Of a stretch of 64,000 nt of DNA, positions 37,801-46,364 are shown piece after piece. A program made the position numbers and the translations under genes. Source of the DNA: Streptomyces violascens (lineage in GTDB: Bacteria; Actinomycetota; Actinomycetes; Streptomycetales; Streptomycetaceae); the NCBI RefSeq assembly GCF_014649955.1, contig NZ_BMUA01000017.1, positions 62,001-126,000 of the forward strand. The letters run 5' to 3'. Under the pieces are notes generated by a model, which saw nothing but the letters and a program-made list of their open reading frames with translations, had not been told where the DNA came from and did no database searches. How positions within the stretch are numbered: the stretch's first letter is position 1; every line of letters begins with the position of its first letter.

Positions 37801-38824
37801 TGACCAGCTCGCCCTCGCCGCCGTACGGAACGGGGTCGCCGGCCGCGTCCAGGACCGCCAACTCCCAGCCGGGCAGCGGGAGTCCGATGCGCACCGGCTC
37901 GCCAGGCAGCATGCGCGCGGCGGTCGCCACCACCGTCGTCTCGGTGGGTCCGTAGGTGTTCCACATCTCGCGGCCCTTGACCGCGAACCGGTCCGCGAGG
38001 GCGCCCGGGCAGGCCTCGCCGCCGACGATCAGGAGCCGGACCTCGTCGAGCGCCTCGTCCGGCCACAGGGCGGCGAGCGTGGGCACCGTGGAGACCACCG
38101 TGATGCCGCGTTCGATCAGCCAGGGTCCGAGCTCGTGGCCCGCCCGCACGAGCGAGCGGGGCGCCGGGACCAGACAGCCGCCGTGCCGCCAGGCCAGCCA
38201 CATCTCCTCGCACGAGGCGTCGAAGGCCACCGAGAGCCCGGCGAGCACCCGGTCGCCCGGGCCCAACGGGCGTTCGCTGAGGAAGAGTTGGGCCTCGGCG
38301 TCCACGAACGCGGCCGCCGAACGATGGGTGACCGCCACGCCCTTGGGCAGTCCCGTCGAACCGGACGTGAAGATGATCCAGGCGTCGTCGTCGGGCGACG
38401 CGGGACGCCAGCGCTCGGCCAGCGGCGCCACGGGCCCCGGCAGTATGCGCTCCTCGGCCTCGATCACGGCGCACACCCCCGCCTCGCGGAAGACGGTCGC
38501 CGCGCGCTCCTCGGGGTCGTCCGCGTCGACCGGCACGTACGCCGCGCCGCACAGCAGGACCGCCAGGATGGCGAGGTACAGGTCGCAGGTGCCGGACGGG
38601 ATCCGGACGCCGACCCGGTCGCCGGGGCCGATGCCGTGGCGGGTGAGCCGCACGGCGCGTTCGGTGATCCGGTCGCAGAGGTCTTGGTAGGTGAGCCTCT
38701 CGCCGCCCGCGTCGAGTGCGGGTGCGCCCGGGTGGGCGGCCGCCGTCGCGTCCAGTACGTCGAGCAGGGTGCGGGGGTGCGGGGCGGCGGCGCCGCGGAA
38801 AACGGCAGGCAGATGCGAAGACAT
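34889..38824 (-). CDS. pls: Membrane NRPS of the epsilon-poly-L-lysine synthetase type
   Basis: 1311 aa from ATG 38822-38824, close to the roughly 1319 aa of S. albulus Pls. An adenylation domain (about 20-500; TSGSTGLPKG 153-162, YGPTETT, YRTGDLV) and a carrier domain (LGGSSL, Ser534) lead into a membrane part. Hydrophobic segments start near 587, 625, 860, 905, 1085 and 1130. Three soluble acetyltransferase-like C domains with left-handed-helix repeats (RVGHRSTLMPGAVLG) are interleaved. The ten specificity residues read D202 A203 E206 S245 I266 G268 T290 V298 V299 K479, close to lysine codes. It would join lysines through the epsilon-amino group at the membrane. Confidence 0.9.
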   Translation of the reverse strand: MSSHLPAVFRGAAAPHPRTLLDVLDATAAAHPGAPALDAGGERLTYQDLCDRITERAVRLTRHGIGPGDRVGVRIPSGTCDLYLAILAVLLCGAAYVPVDADDPEERAATVFREAGVCAVIEAEERILPGPVAPLAERWRPASPDDDAWIIFTSGSTGLPKGVAVTHRSAAAFVDAEAQLFLSERPLGPGDRVLAGLSVAFDASCEEMWLAWRHGGCLVPAPRSLVRAGHELGPWLIERGITVVSTVPTLAALWPDEALDEVRLLIVGGEACPGALADRFAVKGREMWNTYGPTETTVVATAARMLPGEPVRIGLPLPGWELAVLDAAGDPVPYGGEGELVIAGVGTARYLDAAKDAERFAPLSLLDTRRAYRTGDLVRAEAAGLIHLGRADDQVKVGGRRIELGEIDAMLRALPGVRAAAGAVRGTPAGGQILVGYVVPEQAGFRADQARGFLAERLPAALVPLLVEVTELPTRTSGKVDRDALPWPLPSQRGPAVDAAQDDSTVARLAGAWERMLGVCPEPDSDFFALGGSSLSAARLASELREHYPGVSVADLYRRPVLRDMAQHLESLEGPAAEARPVQPVPYGAGVVQLLVTAGLFGIAGLRGLVGLAMLDNILGWLAPQAWAPHTSWWLVIIAALVLLSAPARFVIGGASARLLTRGVLPGAYPRGGRVHLRLWTAERIVAAFGVSSLLGTPWARLYARSLGCRVGPGAALHAMPPVTGLATIGRGASVEPEADISGWWLDGATLHIGAVRIGDGARVGHRSTLMPGAVLGADAELEPGACLDGQVPPGRRWLGSPARQAESYERVAGTGWPTPRSGRSRRWAAAYALSLIGLPVLTALATAPALVGVYYLVRSCDTLPAVAVRLLFAAPPIAVVTTLCSALTLAALVRILGRGLKPGFHPVSGGVAWRAWLVTRLLSGARGSFFPLYASLATPVWLRLLGARVGRRAEISTVLPLPSLLTVEDGAFLADDTLVAPYEIRGGWLRLGTATVGRRAFVGNSGIVGPDRRVPDGALIGVLCDAPAQSEPGSSWLGRPALPLPRVPTAADPGRTFAPSRGLVFARGAVELCRVLPLMCSVLLAEAVLIGEQSALNRGGLPLAALAGTVLLVAAAAVAGLTATAAKWILVGRFEPGEHPLWSSFVWRNELYDTFVESLAVPWMAGSFTGTPVLNWWLRSLGAHIGRGVWLETYWLPETDLITLGDGASVNRGCVLQTHLFHDRIMRLDTVRLAEGASLGPHSIALPGTDVGARASVGAASLVMRGESVPPDTRWAGNPIAGEQSSEAQLPMRQPLVTIHQGSSQEGSAA

Positions 38825-38914
38825 ACGGTATGCCTCTGGCGTAGTGCGGGTGGTACGGACATCCTTCGGACATCCGCCCACTCAGACGGGCATATCCAGC
38901 GGCGGGTTCGCTCC

Positions 38915-38975
38915 GGCCTTAGGACTTGACGATATTTATCCGTTGTTTTCGAAGTGAATCGGATGATTATGGCGC
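38915..38975 (-). promoter_or_regulatory. AT-rich promoter island upstream of pls
   Basis: About 60 bp of markedly AT-rich sequence (minus strand contains CGATTCACTTCGAAAACAAC and GATAAATATCG) in a very GC-rich setting, 90-150 bp before the pls start. GATAAATAT could be a -10 element, but no clear -35 stands out. Confidence 0.5.
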
Positions 38976-38989
38976 CGATCGGGGCAAGT

Positions 38990-40198
38990 TCAGGGCCGAT
39001 CGCGGTGGCCGAGGTCCCTTGCGCGTAGCACAAGTTCGGTGGCGAACCGGTGTTCGGGATCGGTGAGCCGCTCGCCGAAGATGGACTCCAGGGTGCGCAT
39101 CCGATAGCGCACGGTTTGCGGGTGCACGTCAAGCAGTTCGCCCATCCGGGCGGCCGTGCCACGCGTTGCGAGCCAGGTCCGCAGGGTTTCGACGAGCCGG
39201 TCGCGCCGCCCGGGGGTGAGCGCGTCGAGCGGCGCGAGCTCGCGGCGGCCGAGGTGTTCGAGGAGCGCCGGGTCGGAGCGCAGCCACAGCGTGACGAGGT
39301 GGTCCTCGCAATACAGCGTGCCACGGGCGCTGTCGATGACCCCCGATCGGGCGAGTTCGAGGACCTGACGGGCCCAGCGCAGGGAATCGGACGCATCGCC
39401 GATGGGGACCTCTAAACCGACCGCGGCCCCGGACCCGTGCAGGGCCGCGTCCAGCATCCGTCTTCGTACGTCGTCGACCGGGCCCGGCACCAGGAGATGG
39501 GGCAGCGGCTCGCCCGGATCGAGCAGGACATCGTTGTCCAACGCCGCCCGCGTGAGCCCCGCCCCGGAACGGAGCGCGACCAGCGTGACCCGCTCGGGCA
39601 GCGGCCAGTGGGCCCGGTCGGCGAGCTCCGCGATCGCCGCGCGCGGCACCGGGGACCCGGCCAGGATCAGATGCAGCAGCCGTCTTCGCAGCGCGTCCGA
39701 GCGCTCCCCGGAGAACGAGGTGACCTCCAGATAGCCCTCCCGTGAGAGCGCTTCCAGCTCTTCGACGTAGGTGAAGAGCGCGTCCGCGAAGCTGAGCATC
39801 AGGGCGGGGGAGAGGTTGTAGCGCCGGCCGATCTTCTTCGCCCGGCGCAGCGCCACCCGGGCGCCGAGTCGGTAGGCGCCCTGGAGGGTCTCCAGGCTCC
39901 GGCCCTCGTACGCCTCGAACCGGCCGAAGCGGCGGCACATCTCGTCGCGCAGCGTGGAGGGGGCGCTGGGGGAGGCCACCTGGTCGACGAAGACGGCGAG
40001 GTTCTGCTCGACGCCGACCCGGATGGCCTCGCCGTAGGGCCCGTCGAGCAGCCGGGCGTACTCGGGGTAGGCGCGGGTGATCTCGGCGCCGATCTCCTTG
40101 AGCAGGCCCGGCAGTTCGGGCCGCATGATCGCGGCGAACTCCTGTGGGAGCGGTCCCAACGGCTCCTGGGTGTCCGGTGAATGCGCGGCTGCGGGCAT
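38990..40198 (-). CDS. PucR/CdaR-type regulator with RsbRD-like N-terminus; contains a TTA codon
   Basis: A 402-aa protein. Residues about 25-170 resemble the RsbRD-type helical sensor (LPGLLKEIGAEITRAYPEYA, then FVDQVASPSAPSTL). The C-terminal 60 residues are the PucR HTH (TRGTAARMGELLDVHPQTVR and YRMRTLESIFGERL). Codon 262 (39413-39415) is TTA, rare in Streptomyces and read by the bldA tRNA. The gene lies 165 bp upstream of pls in the same direction, making it a candidate regulator of poly-lysine synthesis. It is also near the secreted-protein genes that precede the mce operon, an alternative target. Confidence 0.9.
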   Translation of the reverse strand: MPAAAHSPDTQEPLGPLPQEFAAIMRPELPGLLKEIGAEITRAYPEYARLLDGPYGEAIRVGVEQNLAVFVDQVASPSAPSTLRDEMCRRFGRFEAYEGRSLETLQGAYRLGARVALRRAKKIGRRYNLSPALMLSFADALFTYVEELEALSREGYLEVTSFSGERSDALRRRLLHLILAGSPVPRAAIAELADRAHWPLPERVTLVALRSGAGLTRAALDNDVLLDPGEPLPHLLVPGPVDDVRRRMLDAALHGSGAAVGLEVPIGDASDSLRWARQVLELARSGVIDSARGTLYCEDHLVTLWLRSDPALLEHLGRRELAPLDALTPGRRDRLVETLRTWLATRGTAARMGELLDVHPQTVRYRMRTLESIFGERLTDPEHRFATELVLRARDLGHRDRP

Positions 40199-40426
40199 CT
40201 CACTCCCCTTGCACTACGGCGCCCGGTGGGGGGAGGGCTGATGGAGAAAGCGCTCCCATCGACCGTCAGGTGCGTACCTTTCGCGGACTGCCGAACCTAG
40301 AACAACTCCCTTGAGATGGACAACACTTGGGGCGGTGTTCGATTCATGGGGCATCGGTTGTCGGCCGATTCCGGGGCGGCCCGGCCGGGAGCGTGCACGG
40401 GCCGCCGTCGGGTGGGCCGGCGAAGG

Positions 40427-41374
40427 CTACTGCACCGCTGAATGCCAGTACTGGGAGAGGAGTCTGCCGTTGTTCGGGACGACCGTGCCCGGGGCGTTCA
40501 GACCGGCGAGGTAGGTCGAGGCACCGTCCAGCACGACGCTGTTGTTGCCGGCGGCCGAGGGTAGCCCGGTCTTGAGGTTCACCGCCCAGTCGAGCATCCC
40601 GGCGAGCCCGCAACCGCTTGCTCCCGGCACCGCGAACGTGGTGTCCGTCTGGCTCGCGCCGGTGAGGCTGAGCCGGTTCATGACGCCCGCGGTATTGGGC
40701 GTGCCGTTGCCGTCGAAACGCTTGATGCCGAGGGCCGGTGCGCTGACGTTCTGCGGGCGCAGCACGATCGGGTGGGCGGCGGAGCCGATGTAGCAGGAGC
40801 CGCCGAGGAGCGGGTTCTGGAGGTGGATGCGGACCGGGATGGAGAGGATCGGCCTCCCGGAGGTGGCGCCCGCGGTCAGGTCGAAGCCGGTGGGCGTGCC
40901 GGCCGATTCGACGGTCGCGGTGATCCGGTTGAGGGTGCCGTTGGTGATCTGCCGGCAGATGTCTGAGATGACGGGGATGTCGCTCGGGCACATCAGGCCG
41001 AGCAGGCCGCCCGGGATGTCGGCGGAGTCGGCGATCAGGGCGCCGCCCGCCGGTGCGACCAGGGTGGGCGTGCCGCCGGTGTGCTGCACCACGCCGGCCT
41101 GCAGATCGCTGGCGCCGGTGACGACCTCGGTGTTGCCCAGCTTGATGGAGCCGCTCGCCGCGTGCGAGGCGATGCACTGCACGATCTCGGCGCGCCCGTC
41201 GGCGGCGAGCATCGCCGGGTCGTCCACCGGGCATCGGGTGAACGGGGCCCAGTTTCCCCCGAGTTGGGTGACGGGGGCGGAATCGGCGGAGGCCGGGCCC
41301 GCGGTCACCAGCACGGTCAGGGCCGTGCACGTGGCAAGCAGCCCCGCGCGCAGACGGGTGGATACGGGTCTCAT
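40427..41374 (-). CDS. Secreted protein of unknown function near mce operon (1)
   Basis: A 315-aa protein from ATG 41374 with GAGGGG upstream. Sec signal: TRLRAGLLATCTALTVLVTA, cleavage after PASA. The mature part has paired cysteines (TRCPVDDPAM, EIVQCIASH, GLMCPSDIPVISDICRQI, GSCYIGS, SGCGLAG) and a beta-rich appearance, so it is probably disulfide-bonded. No known catalytic motif. It recurs, in my memory, beside Streptomyces mce operons. It reads away from the operon, in the same direction as two further exported proteins. Confidence 0.75.
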   Translation of the reverse strand: MRPVSTRLRAGLLATCTALTVLVTAGPASADSAPVTQLGGNWAPFTRCPVDDPAMLAADGRAEIVQCIASHAASGSIKLGNTEVVTGASDLQAGVVQHTGGTPTLVAPAGGALIADSADIPGGLLGLMCPSDIPVISDICRQITNGTLNRITATVESAGTPTGFDLTAGATSGRPILSIPVRIHLQNPLLGGSCYIGSAAHPIVLRPQNVSAPALGIKRFDGNGTPNTAGVMNRLSLTGASQTDTTFAVPGASGCGLAGMLDWAVNLKTGLPSAAGNNSVVLDGASTYLAGLNAPGTVVPNNGRLLSQYWHSAVQ

Positions 41375-41484
41375 GAGGTCGTCCCCTCTCGACGTCTCGA
41401 CTCACGACGTCCTGTGCGGATATGGGTGGGTGCGACAACAGCCGTGCCGCGTAAGGGAGTTGGCTTGATTCGCGCGGCGTGCGC

Positions 41485-43011
41485 TCAACGCAGCGGCAGC
41501 GGTACGTTCGTCGGCTGCTTGTCGGGGGTGCAGAGCTTGGCGGGGTCGTCCGGGATGCCGGACGCGCACGGCGCTCCCTGGTTCTGCTTGACCGTGTTGG
41601 CGGGCCCGGACACGGATGCGGTGAACAGCGGGCTGAGGTCCTCGCCCACCCCGCAGCCGGTGAAGGGCGGAATGGTCACCGAGCCGTCGAGCGGTCCGCC
41701 CCGGGAGAGCGAGTAGCCGCGCCAGACCGTGTCGGTGCCCTTCTTGAGCCTGCCCAGCAGGACCACGTGGTCCTTGGTGTTCTTCGCCGGGACCGGGTCG
41801 TCGGAGTAAAGGGAGCCGTTGGTACGGCAGTTGGGGCCGACGTCGAGGGGTGTCCCATTCACCTTGACGTCGGAGATGCGCAGCGTCAGCGGGATCCTGA
41901 TGTACGTCTCGCCGTGCCCCGCGGTGTTGTTGAGGTCCGAGTCGATGATCATGGGCCCGGTCTCCTCCAGCGTCATCGTGGCGGTGGTGGGCATGAACCC
42001 GAAGGTGAGGAGCGTCGCCGGGCCGGGCGGGGTCTGGGCGCGGCCCTGGTGGTCGAGCCGGCCCACCGAGGTCTGGAGCAGATGGAGTTCGAAGACACCC
42101 GGCCTGACCTCGATGCGTTTGAGCTGGCTGGGCCCCTGGACGACCTTGGCGCAGAAGACGGGGATCAAGGAGGCCTCGGCCATTTTGGAGACGTTGGAGT
42201 ACCCGGTGGTGTACGCCGCGAGGGCGAGCGGATTGGTGGTGTCGCCCCGGCACGCGGGCGCGGTGGCGGGCGGGGCGCCCTGGGTTTTCGGGGGGACGAC
42301 GTTGGGTGCGGAGGGCGAGGGCTGTCGCGGACCGCCGGTCGGGGGGTCCGTCGCCGAGGTGCTTGGGGTCGGGGTGGGGGAGGAACCGGCCGTGGTTACG
42401 GGAACTTTGGCGAGCAGAGCCGATTCGCCGGGGGTGAGCGTGCAGGTCACCGAGAGGGTGGCGGGATCGGTCGCGGCGCCCTCGGCGGTGACCGGGCTGA
42501 AGTCGAGGGTGAGGGCCGCCGCCGTCATGGTGAGGTCGCCTGGGCTGTTCGCGGTGATGGTCGAGACCTCTCCGGTCGCCTTGAGCGTGGCGCCGCCCGT
42601 CGCGGCGAGCGGCACGGAGGGGGCGGCGCCCTGCCAGAGGGCTTGGGCCGTGGCGCCGTTCTGGGCCACCTCGGTCGTGAGGCGGGTGGTGGCGCCGGTC
42701 CTGGCCGCACGAAGTTTCGTGAGCTCGGCGACCGCGGCATCGGGCAGGGTCACCGACGTGCTGACCTCGGCGGGCCTGATGGCTGCGCCCGCGGCGGCCC
42801 GGTCGGGGAACCTGGCGCCGACCCCGACCTTCACCGTCCGAGCCCCGCCCGGAAAGGCGCAGCTGTAGGCGAGTTCGGTGCTGACCTGCTGGTCGCCAAG
42901 GGCCACGTCCGCACCCGGCACGATCCCGGCCAGGACCACGGTGGTCACCGCGACCGCGCCCCGCCCGCGCATGCTCCGCCATCGCCCGGCCGGGCTCGGG
43001 GTCCCTGTCAC
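41485..43011 (-). CDS. Secreted DUF6801-like protein near mce operon (2)
   Basis: A 508-aa protein from GTG 43009-43011; ATG 42970-42972 is an alternative. Signal sequence GRGAVAVTTVVLAGIVPGAD. The N-terminal mature half (STELAYSCAFPGGARTVKVG and on) resembles DUF6801, followed by a Pro/Ser/Thr-rich linker (about 210-250) and a second half with CRGDTTNPLALAAYTTGYSN and about five cysteines, including LCTPDKQP near the end. Two beta-rich domains on a flexible linker suggest a cell-surface or periplasm-like role. Function unknown. Confidence 0.75.
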   Translation of the reverse strand: MTGTPSPAGRWRSMRGRGAVAVTTVVLAGIVPGADVALGDQQVSTELAYSCAFPGGARTVKVGVGARFPDRAAAGAAIRPAEVSTSVTLPDAAVAELTKLRAARTGATTRLTTEVAQNGATAQALWQGAAPSVPLAATGGATLKATGEVSTITANSPGDLTMTAAALTLDFSPVTAEGAATDPATLSVTCTLTPGESALLAKVPVTTAGSSPTPTPSTSATDPPTGGPRQPSPSAPNVVPPKTQGAPPATAPACRGDTTNPLALAAYTTGYSNVSKMAEASLIPVFCAKVVQGPSQLKRIEVRPGVFELHLLQTSVGRLDHQGRAQTPPGPATLLTFGFMPTTATMTLEETGPMIIDSDLNNTAGHGETYIRIPLTLRISDVKVNGTPLDVGPNCRTNGSLYSDDPVPAKNTKDHVVLLGRLKKGTDTVWRGYSLSRGGPLDGSVTIPPFTGCGVGEDLSPLFTASVSGPANTVKQNQGAPCASGIPDDPAKLCTPDKQPTNVPLPLR

Positions 43012-43128
43012 GTCGCGTTCAGCTCCACTCGCTCAGCTCCTCGAATCGGCCTGCGCCGCGGCTGGGGGACCGCCCGGCCATGAGCCCCGGCCGGGCGGTC
43101 CCGGGTGTACGCGCCGCGTCATTCGGCG

Positions 43129-43785
<657 letters not shown>

Positions 43786-44039
43786 CTACGGGTACGGATT
43801 CGGCCACGTACGACCGTGACGAGGCGGACGTTACTTGCGAGAAACATCGGCGCACAATCCTGGCGTTGAAGATTGTGCCGAGCAAGGCCCTTCCTTGTGC
43901 CACCGGTGAGCAACCGGCGGCGTTTTCTTGTCGGTTGGTGCGCAATCCAGCCGACGGAGTCAGGTCATTCGTGCCGAAGTTCCCGGTTCTCTCCCCATAA
44001 AGATGGGCCGGTCGGCCAGTTGCAGGTGAAACCCCTCAC

Positions 44040-44084
44040 CTTGTGACAAGTTCCGGAGGGAAAGCGCTGCTGTGATGACAAGTT
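44040..44084. promoter_or_regulatory. TGACAAG motif pair (mce upstream region)
   Basis: CTTGT-G-ACAAG (44040-44050, perfect palindrome) and a second TGACAAGTT at 44076-44084. The nine-base word TGACAAGTT also starts at 44044, so the two copies are 32 bp apart, about three helical turns. Confidence 0.5.
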
Positions 44085-44214
44085 GCCGACGGCCGGGCGC
44101 GGGCTCGCGGAAACTTCCGGAACCGGTATTGCAGAGCGAGGTTACCCGGTCGTAGCGTCCGGTGTGCGGTTGGTCCGGTCCGCTCACCCGGTATCCGGTC
44201 CACCGGCGTCCACG

Positions 44215-44243
44215 CTCCCGGCCGCGCCCCCGAAGGCCGGGAG
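44215..44243 (+). promoter_or_regulatory. GC-rich hairpin in the mce leader (1)
   Basis: CTCCCGGCC / GGCCGGGAG, perfect 9-bp stem, 11-base loop. Terminator- or attenuator-like if transcription starts upstream. Confidence 0.45.
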
Positions 44244-44282
44244 CCGCACGGGCGAAGCCCCAGGCCCGTCCCTGATTCCGGG

Positions 44283-44301
44283 CCCGGGCTCGCTGCCCGG
44301 G
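44283..44301 (+). promoter_or_regulatory. GC-rich hairpin in the mce leader (2)
   Basis: CCCGGGC-TCGCT-GCCCGGG, perfect 7-bp stem, 40 bp after hairpin 1. Confidence 0.4.
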
Positions 44302-44409
44302 GCGGGGGCGCCACGGTCGGGCTCCCCTCGGCCGCGGCGCCCCCGCCCTTTCGCGGCTGCCCACAACTGCTCAATTGCTGCGCAGTCGTCCGCCAGGCCG
44401 ACTTGGAAA

Positions 44410-44428
44410 CTTGTCAACGAGTGACAAG
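44410..44428. promoter_or_regulatory. CTTGTCA-N5-TGACAAG operator-like palindrome
   Basis: Perfect 7-bp arms with ACGAG spacer, about 115 bp before the first mce-operon start codon; it shares the TGACAAG word with 44044 and 44076. Confidence 0.6.
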
Positions 44429-44543
44429 GAAAAGGGATTTCACCGATGTGGCCGTCCGGGATCTTGTTTCGGCGCAGCCGAGCAACTTACCGTGCGCCCC
44501 TCGGTGCCCCCGCGTCACTCGGTATGTGCCTGCTGGAGGTGGT

Positions 44544-45527
44544 ATGGGAATTGAAGTCGTGGTCGAAGGTCTGACGAAGTCCTTCGGCAAGCAGAACATC
44601 TGGCAGGACGTCACCCTCACCCTGCCCGCGGGAGAAGTCAGCGTCATGCTCGGGCCATCGGGCACGGGAAAGACGGTCTTCCTCAAGTCACTCATCGGGC
44701 TGCTCAAGCCGGAGCGCGGCCGGGTCCTCATCAATGGCGTCGACATGGTGAGCAGCCCCGAGCGGGACATCTACGAGACCCGGAAAGTCTTCGGCCTGAT
44801 GTTCCAGGACGGTGCCCTGTTCGGCTCGATGTCCCTTTTCGACAACATCGCCTTTCCGCTGCGCGAGCACACCCGCAAGAAGGAGTCCGAGATCCGGCGC
44901 ATCGTCATGGAGCGCGTGGACATGGTCGGCCTCCTCGGTGCCGAGGAGAAGCTGCCCGGGGAGATCTCCGGCGGGATGCGCAAGCGCGCCGGGCTCGCCC
45001 GCGCCCTGGTGCTCGACCCGCAGATCATCCTGTGCGACGAGCCGGACTCGGGGCTCGACCCGGTCCGCACGGCCTTCATCTCGCAGCTCCTGATCGATCT
45101 GAACGCGCAGATCGACGCGACGATGCTGATCGTCACCCACAACCTCGACATCGCCTCGACCGTGCCCGACAACATGGGCATGCTCTTCCGCCGGAACCTC
45201 GTCACCTTCGGCCCGCGCGAGGTGCTCCTCACCAGCGAGGAACCCGTCGTCGCCCAGTTCCTCAGCGGGCGCCGCGAGGGCCCCATCGGCATGTCCGAGG
45301 AGAAGGACGCCGCGACGCTCGCCATGGAACAGCTCAACTCTCCTCAGGAGTACGAGAGTTCACCGCGCCGCATCCCCGCACAACTGGAACCCTCGCCGGG
45401 CCTGCCCGCCCGGCAGGCGGTGCTGCGCCGCAAGCTGCGGGTGATGGCCATGCTCGACCAGCTGCCGCCCTCGGCCCGCCGCGCCATCGAGAACGGCATG
45501 GCGCCGACCCAGGAGGCGACGCCATGA
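44544..45527 (+). CDS. Mce-system ABC transporter ATPase (MlaF/MceG-like)
   Basis: A 327-aa protein from ATG 44544 with GGAGGT upstream. The ABC motifs are complete: Walker A GPSGTGKT (37-44), signature ISGGMRKRAGLARAL, Walker B IILCDEPDSGLDPV, H-loop IVTHNLD. The SGGMRKR signature is characteristic of Mla/Mce ATPases. A C-terminal extension of about 70 residues after the ABC core (GMSEEKDAATLAMEQLNSPQ) matches actinobacterial MceG-type proteins. It powers lipid movement through the YrbE permeases. In mycobacteria this ATPase is usually encoded elsewhere; here it heads the operon. It overlaps the next gene by 4 bp. Confidence 0.96.
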   Translation: MGIEVVVEGLTKSFGKQNIWQDVTLTLPAGEVSVMLGPSGTGKTVFLKSLIGLLKPERGRVLINGVDMVSSPERDIYETRKVFGLMFQDGALFGSMSLFDNIAFPLREHTRKKESEIRRIVMERVDMVGLLGAEEKLPGEISGGMRKRAGLARALVLDPQIILCDEPDSGLDPVRTAFISQLLIDLNAQIDATMLIVTHNLDIASTVPDNMGMLFRRNLVTFGPREVLLTSEEPVVAQFLSGRREGPIGMSEEKDAATLAMEQLNSPQEYESSPRRIPAQLEPSPGLPARQAVLRRKLRVMAMLDQLPPSARRAIENGMAPTQEATP

Positions 45528-46360
45528 CAACGGAGGCCGAGAGAAACCCGCCGGCCCCGACCCCCACCCCGCCCCGGCCGCCGCGTCGCCCGCTCCCCGG
45601 GCTCGGCGCGTTCCGCCAGACCGGGCGGCTCTTCGCGCTCGCCGCCGCCGTCACCCGGGCGGTCTTCAAGCGCCCCTTCCAGCTACGGGAATTCATCGAG
45701 CAGTTCTGGTTCATCGCCAGCGTCACCATCCTGCCCGCGGCCCTCGTCTCCATCCCGTTCGGTGCCGTCATCGCGCTCCAGGTCGGCTCACTCACGCAGC
45801 AGCTCGGCGCCCAGTCCTTCACCGGCGGCGCCAGCGTCCTCGCCGTCATCCAGCAGGCGAGCCCCCTCATCGTGGCGCTGCTCATCGCGGGCGCCGGCGG
45901 CTCCGCAATCTGCGCCGACCTGGGCTCGCGCACCATCCGCGAGGAACTCGACGCCATGGAGGTCATGGGCGTCTCGCCCGTCCAGCGCCTCGTCGTACCC
46001 AGGGTGTTGGCGACCATGTTCGTCGCCGTGCTGCTCAACGGGATGGTCTCCGTCGTCGGCACCCTCGGCGGCTACTTCTTCAACGTGATCATGCAGGGCG
46101 GCACCCCGGGCGCCTACCTCTCCAGCTTCTCCGCGCTCGCCCAGCTCCCCGATCTGTACGTCAGCGAGATCAAGGCGCTGATCTTCGGGTTCATCGCCGG
46201 GATCGTCGCCGCCTACCGCGGGCTCCATCCGCGCGGCGGCCCCAAGGGCGTCGGCGACGCCGTCAACCAGTCCGTCGTCATCACGTTCCTGCTGCTGTTC
46301 TTCGTGAACATGGTCCTCACCGGGATCTACCTCCAGATCGTCCCCCCGAAGGGCGGCTGA
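45524..46360 (+). CDS. YrbE-type Mce permease A (MlaE family)
   Basis: A 278-aa protein from ATG 45524, overlapping the ATPase stop by 4 bp. A Pro-rich cytoplasmic N-terminus precedes five or six membrane segments. The MlaE hallmark lies in GAGGSAICADLGSRTIREEL followed by DAMEVMGVSPVQRLV, the coupling helix that contacts the ATPase. It forms the inner-membrane permease with the next gene product. Confidence 0.95.
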   Translation: MTTEAERNPPAPTPTPPRPPRRPLPGLGAFRQTGRLFALAAAVTRAVFKRPFQLREFIEQFWFIASVTILPAALVSIPFGAVIALQVGSLTQQLGAQSFTGGASVLAVIQQASPLIVALLIAGAGGSAICADLGSRTIREELDAMEVMGVSPVQRLVVPRVLATMFVAVLLNGMVSVVGTLGGYFFNVIMQGGTPGAYLSSFSALAQLPDLYVSEIKALIFGFIAGIVAAYRGLHPRGGPKGVGDAVNQSVVITFLLLFFVNMVLTGIYLQIVPPKGG

Positions 46361-46364
46361 CCCG

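Noticed and set aside
33474-38873. A very long minus-strand frame that runs from the M1 peptidase through the whole length of the synthetase gene in another frame.
   Set aside because: Only the peptidase part has sensible motifs; the upstream 1300 residues are Arg/Ala/Gly-rich out-of-frame translation of the synthetase, which has all NRPS motifs in its own frame.
36527-38929. An 800-codon plus-strand frame opposite the synthetase gene.
   Set aside because: Antisense shadow with Gly/Arg/Gln-rich composition and no recognisable domain.
44083-44424. Short frames on both strands in the mce control region.
   Set aside because: Pro/Gly/Ser-rich with weak third-position bias, no ribosome site, and overlapping the hairpins and operator-like repeats.
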